DNA from: Stakelama portus
Lineage (GTDB): Bacteria; Pseudomonadota; Alphaproteobacteria; Sphingomonadales; Sphingomonadaceae
Assembly: GCF_003171655.1 (NCBI RefSeq)
Contig: NZ_QFZL01000001.1
Location: 434,001-498,000 of the forward strand
Length of the DNA stretch: 64,000 nucleotides
Reading direction: 5' to 3'
This document shows positions 18,415-26,796 of this stretch, one piece after another. Each line of letters starts with the position of its first letter. Position 1 is the first letter of the stretch. A model generated the notes under the pieces. That model saw only the letters and a list, made by a program, of their open reading frames with translations, was not told the origin of the DNA and ran no database searches. The translations under genes and the position numbers were made by a program.

Positions 18415-18930
18415 ATGTTTGATCTTGCACCACTCCCCGAATCCGCATTGCGCGGCGCCTTGCTTGCGCTTCTGGCTCTGACGTGGATCGTTCTGGTCGT
18501 TCGATGCGTCGGGCTGCGGGCTTTTTCGAAGATGACGGCGTTCGATTTCGTCGTCACGCTGGCGGTGGGTTCGCTGGTCGCGACGGCGGCTTCGGCGAGC
18601 GGCTGGAACGCTTTTGTCCAGGCGCTGGTCGCAATCGTGCTGCTGCTTGGCGCACAGGCGTTGCTCGCCCAATTGCGGCGCTATTCGAAAACTGCGGAAA
18701 AGGCGCTCGGCAACGAACCGTTGCTGCTGATGCGGCATGGCGAGTTTGACGAAACGGCGATGCGCAAATCGCGCGTGGCCCGCAGCGACATCATCGCAAA
18801 GCTGCGCGAGGCCAACGCACTCGACCTGTCGCGCGTGCATGCGGTCGTGCTGGAAACCACCGGCGATATTTCGGTGCTGCACGGCGATCAATGCGATCCG
18901 CTGCTGCTCGAAAACGTCCGAACCTGCTGA
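18415..18930 (+). CDS. YetF/DUF421-family membrane protein
   Basis: 171 residues with three membrane helices (ALLALLALTWIVLVVRCV; FVVTLAVGSLVATAAS; LVAIVLLLGAQALLAQL) and a cytoplasmic C-terminal YetF-type domain (PLLLMRHGEFDETAMRKSRVARSDIIAKLREAN). The family is widespread and its biochemical role is unsettled. It sits in the same direction between gspE and gspF with short gaps (59 and 15 bases), an unusual place. It may simply share the transcript. Confidence 0.85.
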   Translation: MFDLAPLPESALRGALLALLALTWIVLVVRCVGLRAFSKMTAFDFVVTLAVGSLVATAASASGWNAFVQALVAIVLLLGAQALLAQLRRYSKTAEKALGNEPLLLMRHGEFDETAMRKSRVARSDIIAKLREANALDLSRVHAVVLETTGDISVLHGDQCDPLLLENVRTC

Positions 18931-18945
18931 CAATGGGGAGCGTCG

Positions 18946-20163
18946 ATGCCGGCCTATGCCTATCGCGCCGCCGATAAATCGGGCGCTTCGAAAAAGGGAG
19001 TGATCGAGGCGGTCAGTCCGGCGGCCGCGCGCGCGTCGCTGCGCGAACAGGGATTGTTGCCGGTATCGGTCGAGGCCGCCGCGCAGCGCAGCCGTGGCAT
19101 AGTGCTGCCCAGCTTGCGCGGGCGCGGTGTCAGTTCGCGTAACCTCGCCACGCTGACGCGGCAGATTGCGACGCTGGTCGGTTCTGACATTTCGGTCGAA
19201 GAGGCGCTGCGGCTGGTCGCCACCCAGTCCGAACAGCCTGCCGTCAGCAGCCTGCTGCTCGATGTGCGCGCGGCAATCCTCGACGGGCGCAGCTTTGCAG
19301 TGGCGCTCGGTCAGCATCCCCGGGCATTCCCCGAATTCTACCGCGCTTCGGTCGCGGCGGGAGAGGCGTCGGGCAAGCTGCCCGGCGTGCTCGAACATCT
19401 CGCCCAATTCGTCGAAAATCGACAGGCCAATGGCCAGAAGCTTCAGCTGGCATTGCTCTATCCGGCGCTGCTCGCGACGGTTTCGTTCGGCATGATGGTG
19501 CTGCTGCTCGTCTATGTCGTTCCCGATATCGTGCGGGTGTTCGTCAGCCGCGGCGCGGACCTGCCGTTCCTGACGCGCGCGCTGATCGCGATCAGCTGGT
19601 TTCTTCAGAATTTCGGGCTGTGGCTGCTGCTTGGTATCGCGGTTGCGGCGTTGGTCGTGGGTCGCTGGTCGCGCGTGCCGAAGAACAAGCTGACGCTGCA
19701 TCGGCTGTTCAACGAAAAATCGCCGCTGCGACGCTTTTCGCGCCAGCTCAATGCCGCGCGCTTTGCCGGCAGCCTCGCGACGCTTGTCGGCAGCGCGGTG
19801 CCGTTGGTCGAGGCGCTTCAGGCGGCGGCAGCGGTCACGCCCAACCATCATGTCCGTGAAAAAACGCTCGGCGTCGCGATGCGGGTGCGCGAAGGGATGA
19901 GCCTGCGCGCGGCGATGCAGGAATCGGGCGTATTCCCGACGATGCTGACTGCGATCGTCGCATCGGGCGAAGCGAGCGGCAAGCTCGCACCTGCATTGTC
20001 CCGGGCTTCGGGCGAGCTTGAGCGCGAACTCGACGCGCAGGTCTCGACTCTGGTTGCGCTCGCCGAACCGCTTGTGCTGCTCGTGATGGGCGGGCTGGTG
20101 CTGATGATGGTGCTGGCAATCCTGTTGCCGATCATCAACCTCAACGATCTGGTGACGATGTGA
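18946..20163 (+). CDS. gspF: Type II secretion inner-membrane platform protein GspF
   Basis: 405 residues with two copies of the GspF cytoplasmic domain (LTRQIATLVGSDISVEEALRL and ARFAGSLATLVGSAVPLVEAL) and three membrane segments (LLATVSFGMMVLLLVYVVPDI; ISWFLQNFGLWLLLGIAVAALVV; LVLLVMGGLVLMMVLAILLPI). GspF is the central platform protein turned by GspE. The length matches the family. Confidence 0.94.
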   Translation: MPAYAYRAADKSGASKKGVIEAVSPAAARASLREQGLLPVSVEAAAQRSRGIVLPSLRGRGVSSRNLATLTRQIATLVGSDISVEEALRLVATQSEQPAVSSLLLDVRAAILDGRSFAVALGQHPRAFPEFYRASVAAGEASGKLPGVLEHLAQFVENRQANGQKLQLALLYPALLATVSFGMMVLLLVYVVPDIVRVFVSRGADLPFLTRALIAISWFLQNFGLWLLLGIAVAALVVGRWSRVPKNKLTLHRLFNEKSPLRRFSRQLNAARFAGSLATLVGSAVPLVEALQAAAAVTPNHHVREKTLGVAMRVREGMSLRAAMQESGVFPTMLTAIVASGEASGKLAPALSRASGELERELDAQVSTLVALAEPLVLLVMGGLVLMMVLAILLPIINLNDLVTM

Positions 20164-20219
20164 GGATCCGGCTCGCTACGATCACCCGGGCTGCATGCCG
20201 ACGGGCTGATCGGGTCGGA

Positions 20220-20912
20220 TCAGAATTGCGTCTCGATCGTCGCACCGGGCGGGATGCCCAGAAAGGGCAGGGTGCTCGCGCCCTCGGGCGTGGCAGTGAT
20301 TTTCATGCTGCCGTCGTCCTGCAACACTGCCGAGATCAGCGCGTTGCGCCGCTGCGTAGCCGGGGTGAGGCGAAGTCGCGATTCATTTCCGATCGCCTGC
20401 GCATCGAAATAGAGCGCGGGGACCGGGCTTGCGGGTGCTGCGCTGCGCTGACCCCGGCAACTGCCCGGATCGGTGATGGCGGTTCCCTGAATCCGCTGAT
20501 CCGAACCGCCGATCGCGATGCGATCCATCTTCACCTGCATCGTGAAATCGCAGCTAAAGGGCAGGCTGGCGCCCGCCAGTTGCAACAGGCTGGCATGCGC
20601 CGAACCGCTCACCTGATCGAGCACGACACGGCCCGGTCGCATCAGCATGCGCCCGCCCAGATCGGTGCCGGGTCCGGTGGCGGTCCAGTCGGCAGCGAAG
20701 CCCAGGCTGGTCAGCGAGCGCAGCGGCGCGAAGTGCCAGCGCAGCGTGCTGCCGCCCGCAATGCCCACTTCGCCGGACCACAAACTGCCCGACACGCCGG
20801 TGCGCCAGACATGGTTCTTGAACACCACGCTTGCCGGCATGGTGACCAGCATTGCCACGGCATAGGAGACTATGCCGAGCACAGCGAACAGGATAATAGA
20901 GCGACGTGCCAC
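20220..20912 (-). CDS. gspN: Type II secretion system protein GspN
   Basis: 230 residues from the GTG at 20912, just ahead of the sole membrane segment (RRSIILFAVLGIVSYAVAMLVTM). The periplasmic part has the GspN pattern of beta-rich repeats (VWRTGVSGSLWSGEVGIAGGSTLRWHFAPL, read in pieces) and ends GATIETQF. GspN is an accessory bitopic protein whose role in secretion is not fixed. It points against the flanking genes and its start overlaps the divergent gene by seven bases. Confidence 0.8.
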   Translation of the reverse strand: MARRSIILFAVLGIVSYAVAMLVTMPASVVFKNHVWRTGVSGSLWSGEVGIAGGSTLRWHFAPLRSLTSLGFAADWTATGPGTDLGGRMLMRPGRVVLDQVSGSAHASLLQLAGASLPFSCDFTMQVKMDRIAIGGSDQRIQGTAITDPGSCRGQRSAAPASPVPALYFDAQAIGNESRLRLTPATQRRNALISAVLQDDGSMKITATPEGASTLPFLGIPPGATIETQF

Positions 20913-21970
20913 TGAACCTTCGCCTGGATGTGCCGTTGAACCGGCGCCGGCTGCTGCGCGCGACAGGATCGGGAATCGCAGCATCTGCGGCATTGGCATC
21001 ACTCCCCTCATTCGCGGCAGGTCGCGAGGACCGACGACCGCTGGCATTGCTGCTTCCGCTCACCGGCCAGCATGCGGCGCTGGGGCTTAGCATGCGGCAG
21101 GCGGCGTTGCTCGCCGAAAGTGCCGACATGGTACAGGCATATGACACGGGTGGGACAGCCGAAGGCGCGGCGGCGGCGGCGGCACAGGCGCTGCGTCGCA
21201 ACCCCGGTGCGATCCTGGGGCCGCTTACCGGGCCCGAAGTGCCCGCAGTCTCCGGCACGGTGAATGGGCGCGTGCCGATCATATCCTTTACCAACGACGC
21301 GGTTCAACGCGCGCCGGGCAGCTGGGTTTTCGGAATAACCCCGTCTCAGGTGACCAGCGCGATCCTGCGCTATGCGCGCGGTCGCGGGGTGCGCTCCGTC
21401 GCTATCGTCGATGACGGGACGCCCTGGAGTGCCGCTTCGGCGGTCGAGGCGGGGCGGATGGAATCCGAGCTGGGGATGCGCGTCGCGGTGGTTCAGCCTT
21501 CATCCGGGGCGCTTTCCTTCGCGCCGGAAGACGCCCCCGATGCCGTGCTGCTTCCCGGCAGCGGCGAACCGATGCTCGCGGTCGCGCGGCGGTTGCGCGG
21601 TTCGGGAATTCAGTTGCTCGGCACGGTGCAGGCGATCGACAATCGTCCCGACGCGCTGGAAGCGCTCGACGGCGCCTGGATCGCCGGCCCGGATCCGGAA
21701 AGGTTCGGCGATTTCGCGACCGAATATGAAGCGCGCAACGGCGGCAGTGCCGGGACGATCACCGCGCTTGCCTATGACGCCGCCAGCATCTGTCACGCGC
21801 TTCGCCAGCGCGATGCGTTGAGCGGCGAAGGTCTGCTCGCCAGCCAGGGGTTTCGCTGCGTCACCGGCGCGGTGCGGTTCCGCACCGACGGCAGCGTGGC
21901 GCGCGACTTTGCGATATTGCTGGCATCGCATGACGGCTTTGAAAAAGTGGCGGCGAGTTCGGGAGCATGA
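20906..21970 (+). CDS. Periplasmic-binding-protein-like (LpoA/ABC substrate-binding fold) protein
   Basis: 354 residues. The N-terminus NRRRLLRATGSGIAASAALASLPSFAAG looks like a Tat or Sec signal. The body is a type I periplasmic binding fold: LALLLPLTGQHAALGLSMRQAALLA, ILGPLTGPEVPAVSG, VPIISFTNDA, and VRSVAIVDDGTPW. This fold is shared by branched-chain amino-acid binding proteins and by activators of penicillin-binding proteins. No transporter genes adjoin it. It overlaps gspJ by four bases, so it is translated with the secretion genes. A role in opening peptidoglycan for the secretin is an inference. Confidence 0.75.
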   Translation: MPLNLRLDVPLNRRRLLRATGSGIAASAALASLPSFAAGREDRRPLALLLPLTGQHAALGLSMRQAALLAESADMVQAYDTGGTAEGAAAAAAQALRRNPGAILGPLTGPEVPAVSGTVNGRVPIISFTNDAVQRAPGSWVFGITPSQVTSAILRYARGRGVRSVAIVDDGTPWSAASAVEAGRMESELGMRVAVVQPSSGALSFAPEDAPDAVLLPGSGEPMLAVARRLRGSGIQLLGTVQAIDNRPDALEALDGAWIAGPDPERFGDFATEYEARNGGSAGTITALAYDAASICHALRQRDALSGEGLLASQGFRCVTGAVRFRTDGSVARDFAILLASHDGFEKVAASSGA

Positions 21971-22530
21971 ACGCCTATCCGCGCGGAGCCGGGCGCGAGT
22001 CGGGCTTCACGCTGATCGAAGTGATGATCTCGCTGGGCCTGTTCGCGCTGATCGCGGTAGCGGGCCTTGCGATGGTCGACGGCATATTGGGCGTGCAGCG
22101 GCGCACCGAAGTGCGGCTGGACCGGCTGACACAGCTTCAGCGTACGACCTATGTCGTTACGGACGATCTTGACCAGATCGCACGCGGCCCGATCGCCGGC
22201 GATGCGACGGGGATCCGCTTTACGCGGGCGGCACCGGGGATGGGCGGTGCGCCGGTGACGCTCGGCTATAGCCTCAGCGGCGATACGCTGGTGCGCACCA
22301 TCGGCGGCATGCCGCAATTGCTGTTGCCGGGCGTCACTGCGGTGCGCTGGCGATATTGGGACGGCGAATGGCACGACAGCTGGCCGCTCGACGCGGATCA
22401 TGCCCAGGATTGGCCGCGTGCCGTGTCGGTCGACCTGCAACTCGCGGGGCAGGGACCGGGCAGCGGCACGCTGCGCCGGATCGTAACCTTGCCTGCCCGG
22501 GTCGCGGAAGATGCGGGGCGCGGCGAATGA
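21967..22530 (+). CDS. gspJ: Type II secretion minor pseudopilin GspJ
   Basis: 187 residues. The leader MNAYPRGAGRESG is cut before FTLIEVMISLGLFALIAVAG with Glu +5. The globular domain has the GspJ pattern ITRDLDQI-like (VVTDDLDQIARGP), VRWRYWDGEWHDSWP and ends in a basic-acidic tail. With GspI and GspK it caps the pseudopilus. Both ends overlap neighbours by four bases. Confidence 0.92.
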   Translation: MNAYPRGAGRESGFTLIEVMISLGLFALIAVAGLAMVDGILGVQRRTEVRLDRLTQLQRTTYVVTDDLDQIARGPIAGDATGIRFTRAAPGMGGAPVTLGYSLSGDTLVRTIGGMPQLLLPGVTAVRWRYWDGEWHDSWPLDADHAQDWPRAVSVDLQLAGQGPGSGTLRRIVTLPARVAEDAGRGE

Positions 22531-23426
22531 CGCACCGGCGCCGTAAGGCCGATCGCGAGGAAGGTATGATCCTTGTCAACGTGCTGATGTTCGTCGCGAT
22601 CGCCGCGGCACTGGTATTGCTGCTCGTCAGCCGCGAGGAACTGGCGCTCGATCGCGGCTTGCGAATGCGGGAGGCATCGCGCGCGCTCGCGATTGTCCGC
22701 GGCGGAGAATTGTCGGCGCTGGTCGCGCTGCGCCGCGATGCCGAGGAACAGCACGTTGCCGCCGATCACCGCAAAGAGGCCTGGGCACATCTTTCCGAAA
22801 GCGGCGCGCCGATCGAAGGCGGCAGTTTCGACCTGGCCATCGCCGACGCGCAGGGCCGGTTCAATATCAATATGGTGCGCAGCGGCGCGGTGGCGCCGGT
22901 TATCCTGTTCCGCAATATCGCCGCCTATGCCGGTGTTACGCCCGAACAGGCGCAGCGGCTGATCGAACTGATCGTGGCGACGGGACCGGTTACCGATCTG
23001 CGCCCGCTGCGCATGGCGGGCGTCGATCCGAAGGCGGCGGCGGTGCTCGAACGGCTGGTGACCGCGCTGCCGGGTGAGACGACGATCAATCTCAATGCCG
23101 CCGATCCCGCGCTGATCGGATTATTGTTTCGCGATGGTGCCATCGCCGGGCAGCTGCTGGCGATCCGCGACCGGCAGGGGTTTCTTACCGACGCGGATCT
23201 TGAGCGGTTGCAAGTCGAGATGCCGCGCGGCGCATCCTTCGCTTCGGATAGTTTCTGGGTCCGCACCCGTGCGACGATCGGCGGGACCAGCCAGCAGGAA
23301 GCGACTCTGATTCGCCGGCGCAGGACCGAGGCGGGGAAGGTCGAGGCGGTGCCGGTCGAGCGCTGGCGCGGTGCGGCGATCCCGCCCGATGCACCGCAGT
23401 TTTCCGCCGCCGCGGACGTGCGCTGA
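22527..23426 (+). CDS. gspK: Type II secretion minor pseudopilin GspK
   Basis: 299 residues. Leader MTHRRRKADREEG is cut before MILVNVLMFVAIAAALVLLL; as is normal for GspK, no Glu sits at +5. The large head includes ADAQGRFNINMV and the helix-hairpin helix region TTINLNAADPALIGLL. GspK forms the very tip of the pseudopilus. It closes the secretion cluster. No prepilin peptidase (gspO) lies in the window, so it must be encoded elsewhere. Confidence 0.92.
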   Translation: MTHRRRKADREEGMILVNVLMFVAIAAALVLLLVSREELALDRGLRMREASRALAIVRGGELSALVALRRDAEEQHVAADHRKEAWAHLSESGAPIEGGSFDLAIADAQGRFNINMVRSGAVAPVILFRNIAAYAGVTPEQAQRLIELIVATGPVTDLRPLRMAGVDPKAAAVLERLVTALPGETTINLNAADPALIGLLFRDGAIAGQLLAIRDRQGFLTDADLERLQVEMPRGASFASDSFWVRTRATIGGTSQQEATLIRRRRTEAGKVEAVPVERWRGAAIPPDAPQFSAAADVR

Positions 23427-23442
23427 AAGCGAAAAAGGAAAA

Positions 23443-23519
23443 TGGTCGGGAAGAGAGGATTCGAACCTCCGGCCCCTGCCTCCCGAAGACAGTGCTCTAC
23501 CAGGCTGAGCTACTCCCCG
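23443..23519 (-). tRNA. tRNA-Pro(CGG)
   Basis: A complete 77-base cloverleaf on the minus strand with encoded CCA. The acceptor stem pairs CGGGGAG with CTTCCCG, the D arm is GCTCAGCCTGGTAGAGC, and the anticodon stem pairs CTGTC with GGCAG around loop TTCGGGA. The anticodon is CGG, reading CCG. The T arm is GGAGGTTCGAATCCTC. No island or integrase flanks it. Confidence 0.96.
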
Positions 23520-23578
23520 ACGGAGAACCGGTCCTCTTTTCGCTTTCGGGAGCGAACCGGCTTGAGCTTGGAGCGGCG

Positions 23579-23607
23579 CCTATAACGGTGCGCGGGGCGG
23601 TGCGCAA
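23579..23607 (-). promoter_or_regulatory. Candidate promoter of tRNA-Pro
   Basis: On the minus strand TTGCGC (23607-23602) is followed after 17 bases by TATAGG (23584-23579), placing a start about 53 bases before the mature tRNA. Spacing is ideal, hexamer matches are moderate. Confidence 0.45.
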
Positions 23608-23621
23608 GCGGTTCGTGCTGG

Positions 23622-24935
23622 TTAGTCGGCAGCGGCGCCTCTTGCGGCCAGCATCGCGTCGATTCGCGTGAATTTCTCACGCGGGGCGCCGTCCCGGGCA
23701 GCGGCGATTTCGGCGGTGTCGATCTTTTGCCAGTCGCGAAAGGTGACGACATCGATGCCGCGTGCGGCAAGCAGCGAATCGAGGCCCGGTCGTCCGGGCT
23801 TGCCGCTTCCGCCGGTCAGGTCCTCGCCGATCTTTTCGGCAATGGCATAGCCATCGGGCTTGTTGGTGCCGATCGTGCCGGTCGGTCCGCGCCGCGCCCA
23901 GCCGACCGCATAAAGGCCCGGCGCGATCCGCCCTTCGTCATTGGCGAAGCGACCCTGTTTCTCGTCATAGGGCACGCCGGGAATCGCAGGCGTGCGATAG
24001 CCGATGCAACTGACCACCAGCCCGGCGGGAATTTCATAGGTTTCACCACTACCCTCGGCACGTCCGTCTGCCGTCAGGCGGGTGCGTTCGACGACGACGC
24101 TGTCGACCTGGCCTTGCCCGCGAATTTCGACCGGGCGGGCGAAGAAATCGAAGATGATGCGGATCGGCTTGTCCGAAGCCGCGCCCGTCGCCGCATAGCC
24201 GCGCAGATGGCTGACCGATTTGCGCTGACCGGGATCGAGCGCGTCGTCGCTTTCCACCGGCGGAAAATCGGCGGGATCGACCACCGGGGTGGCGCGGGAA
24301 AGATTGCCGAGCTCGCCCAGTTCCTTGGGCGTCATTGCGATCTGATGCGGTCCGCGACGACCGAGAAGGGTGATGGTATCGATCTTCGCCGCGCGCAATG
24401 CGGTCAGCGCGTGCTGGACGATGTCCGACCCGTCAAATTCGCTTTCGGCCTTGGCCAGGATGCGCGCGACATCGAGTGCGACATTGCCGTTGCCGATCAC
24501 GACCGCGCCGGGGCCGTGCAGGGCGGGGGCGAGGTCGGCATGATCGGGATGGCCGTTATACCAGCCGACAAAGGCCGCCGACCCGACCACGCCGGGCAGA
24601 TCGCTGCCCGGGATGTCGATCGTGCGATCCGCCGGGGCGCCGGTGGCAAGCACCACGGCGTCATACAGATCCTGCAGCTCGGCGACGGTGATGTCCTGAC
24701 CCACGCTGACATTGCCGACGAAGCGGACATTGTCGGTCAGCGCGACGGCTTCATAGCGGCGCGAGACATTCTTGATCGATTGATGATCGGGCGCGACGCC
24801 GGTGCGGATCAGGCCGAAGGGAACCGGCAACCGGTCGATCACATCGATGCGGCAATCCTCGCCAAACGCCTTCTGACATGCTTCGGCGGTGTAATAGCCT
24901 GCCGGGCCCGAACCGATTACTGCGATATGGCGCAT
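23622..24935 (-). CDS. Adrenodoxin-reductase-type ferredoxin-NADP reductase
   Basis: 437 residues. The N-terminal FAD motif is VIGSGPAGYYTAEAC, followed by RLPVPFGLIRTGVAPDHQSIKNV, a signature of the FprA/adrenodoxin reductase group. An NADP-binding GNGNVALDVARIL and the C-terminal GWARRGPTGTIGTNKPDGY complete the fold. It moves electrons between NADPH and a [2Fe-2S] ferredoxin that serves cytochrome P450s or Rieske oxygenases. No ferredoxin is adjacent, so the partner is unknown. It is cytosolic and monocistronic here. Confidence 0.9.
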   Translation of the reverse strand: MRHIAVIGSGPAGYYTAEACQKAFGEDCRIDVIDRLPVPFGLIRTGVAPDHQSIKNVSRRYEAVALTDNVRFVGNVSVGQDITVAELQDLYDAVVLATGAPADRTIDIPGSDLPGVVGSAAFVGWYNGHPDHADLAPALHGPGAVVIGNGNVALDVARILAKAESEFDGSDIVQHALTALRAAKIDTITLLGRRGPHQIAMTPKELGELGNLSRATPVVDPADFPPVESDDALDPGQRKSVSHLRGYAATGAASDKPIRIIFDFFARPVEIRGQGQVDSVVVERTRLTADGRAEGSGETYEIPAGLVVSCIGYRTPAIPGVPYDEKQGRFANDEGRIAPGLYAVGWARRGPTGTIGTNKPDGYAIAEKIGEDLTGGSGKPGRPGLDSLLAARGIDVVTFRDWQKIDTAEIAAARDGAPREKFTRIDAMLAARGAAAD

Positions 24936-25065
24936 GCGCCTCTCCTCGAATCTGCGCGCAGCCTAGCCGCCATTCGAAAGAGGGCAAGCGATACCGCCGG
25001 AAAGGCGCCGGTCCGTATTGCCGCAACGGTGAGCGGGGTCCGAGCCGCGCTCCGGTGGCGCAATG

Positions 25066-26400
25066 TTATTCGGCGGCCATCAGCGATGCGGGGCGGCCGG
25101 TGATCGACGCGGCGACGACGCGGTTCCGGCCCGCCTCCTTGGCCTGATACAGCGCTTCGTCGGCGGATTTCAGAGCGTCTTCGGGCGTGCGGTGCGTTTC
25201 CGGAATCGCCGCCACGCCAAAGGATGCGGAGATCGACGCGTCATAGCGCGCGGAAAGGGTTTCGATCCGTTCGCGCATAGCCTCGGCCTTTTCGGTCGCC
25301 TGGCTGAGGCTGCAATCGGGCAGCAGCACCACCAGCTCTTCGCCGCCATAGCGGCAGGCGACATCGCTGCTGCGGAGCGATGCGATCAGCGCGCTGGCCG
25401 CGTCGCGCAGCACGGCATCGCCGGTGGCATGGCCATGTTCGTCGTTGAGTTTCTTGAAATGATCGAGATCGACCATGATGATCGACAGCGAACTGCGCGT
25501 GCGATCGGCGACGGCAGAAAGCCGTTCGAGCGCATCCTGCATATAGCGGCGATTGTAGAGGCCGGTCAGCGGATCGCGCAGCGCCTGATGCCGCAGCGTT
25601 TCGCGCAGCCGGATGCTCGACACGGCGAGCGACATCGCATCGGCCAGCGCCTCGGCAGTCGCTTCGATTCTTTTCAGCGCCGAAATGTCCTGACTGTCCG
25701 GCGGCGTCAGCTTCAGCAGGCCCTGAATTTCGCCATGGGCCAGCATCGGGATTTCGAGCACGGGCAGGTGCGAATGATGGTGTTCGCAACAAATGGTGCC
25801 GCGCCCTTCGTGATTGAGGTGGTGCTTGCCGCGTTTCAGCGCCCAGCAGCTTTCCGGCGATAGCGCAGGGGAAAGCGGCGATTCGTCGGGCCAGCTCCAG
25901 CAAATGGTCATTTCCAGCCGGTCGCGCGAATTGTTGAAGACATAGAGGCCGCCGCCAAAGCCATCGAGCAGGTTTTCCGCCGTCGCCCGAAGCACGGTAT
26001 AGGCGTCGCCCGCTCCGCGCGCGCTCTGCAGCATGTTGGTCATCTGGAGCAGCTGTTCGACATCGCGGCGCTGGCGATCGGCGTATTGTGCAGCCAGGGT
26101 GCGTGCATTCACCAGCCGCTGACCCATCGGTTTGGCAATGGCGACGCATATCACGATGGCGATGACAGTGGTGAATTCGAACCAGATCAGCGTGGCGTCG
26201 AGCGGGCCATAGACGAGCAGTCCGGTGAGGCGGAACAGGATCAGCAGGACCGCCGCCAACATCACCAGCCGCGGGAACCAGTCGAGCCGACGCTGAAGCG
26301 TTTCAAGCTCGGAATTCGATTGCGGCAACATCATCGACGCATTCTGATGAAACAGCGTTAAGACTCCGTATATGGCGAGGTTAGGAATGCGCCGGAGCAA
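25066..26400 (-). CDS. Membrane GAF-GGDEF diguanylate cyclase
   Basis: 444 residues if the ATG at 26400 is used; ATG 26334 is an alternative. Two membrane helices (FPRLVMLAAVLLILFRLTGLLV; FEFTTVIAIVICVAIA) are followed by a GAF-like sensor (~110-270) with a Cys/His-rich patch (GTICCEHHHSH) that could bind a metal or cofactor. The C-terminal cyclase has DPLTGLYNRRYM, DLDHFKKLNDEHGH and the active-site variant GGEEL. RERIE stands in the usual place of RxxD but no clear inhibitory RxxD is seen. It should make cyclic di-GMP. Confidence 0.9.
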   Translation of the reverse strand: MLRRIPNLAIYGVLTLFHQNASMMLPQSNSELETLQRRLDWFPRLVMLAAVLLILFRLTGLLVYGPLDATLIWFEFTTVIAIVICVAIAKPMGQRLVNARTLAAQYADRQRRDVEQLLQMTNMLQSARGAGDAYTVLRATAENLLDGFGGGLYVFNNSRDRLEMTICWSWPDESPLSPALSPESCWALKRGKHHLNHEGRGTICCEHHHSHLPVLEIPMLAHGEIQGLLKLTPPDSQDISALKRIEATAEALADAMSLAVSSIRLRETLRHQALRDPLTGLYNRRYMQDALERLSAVADRTRSSLSIIMVDLDHFKKLNDEHGHATGDAVLRDAASALIASLRSSDVACRYGGEELVVLLPDCSLSQATEKAEAMRERIETLSARYDASISASFGVAAIPETHRTPEDALKSADEALYQAKEAGRNRVVAASITGRPASLMAAE

Positions 26401-26796
26401 CCGGGCGGCAGCGCAGCCGGGCCAGGGGGCGGGACGGAGCGACCTAACCCGAAAACCGCAATTTTACGTGCAAAGTTCGCACCGGTTCGCACCCCAACGC
26501 GCGTGCGCACGCCCGCACATGCGCGCGCGAGAGGATCGGGCGCGGGGTCGGGGGAAACATCGGGGTGGAACGTATCAGAAACATTTGTTGTAGGACAGGG
26601 GTTGGGAGGCGGCGGGTTTGCGCCCTAGTTTCTGACGTTCCCGTCAAATTTCGACGAACCCAAAACGGGACATTGCTCGGAAAATTTCTATTACCTCAAT
26701 AAAGGGCGCGCCCCTCCTAGCTGAGCACGCAGGAGGGACTGCGGATTTGTTTTAACGGCTAACAACAAAATGCTGCACCTCGCAAACAGGACCAAG
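26401..26796. other. AT-richer flank of the nuclease-MBL block
   Basis: About 400 bases with no supported gene. The part from about 26640 to 26760 falls to roughly 40-45% G+C by hand count of one line, well below the surroundings. It includes an alternating GCGC/CACGC run near 26500-26535 and a hairpin listed separately. No integrase, insertion sequence or target duplication was seen. Confidence 0.5.
26712..26737 (-). terminator. Weak hairpin downstream of the nuclease gene
   Basis: CCCTCCT (26712-26718) and AGGAGGG (26731-26737) form a 7-bp stem with a 12-base loop, about 60 bases beyond the nuclease stop on the minus strand. The downstream sequence is GCGCGCCCTTTATT, so there is no true T-run. 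Terminator function is uncertain. Confidence 0.3.

Noticed and set aside
23443..23622. tRNA-Pro as an integration site for an island
   Set aside because: No integrase, no duplicated tRNA 3' end and no compositional break adjoin it; the odd block starts 3 kb away.
26480..26540. CRISPR-like or short repeats in the CACGC-rich run
   Set aside because: The units are irregular and there are no equal spacers; it is simple alternating sequence.
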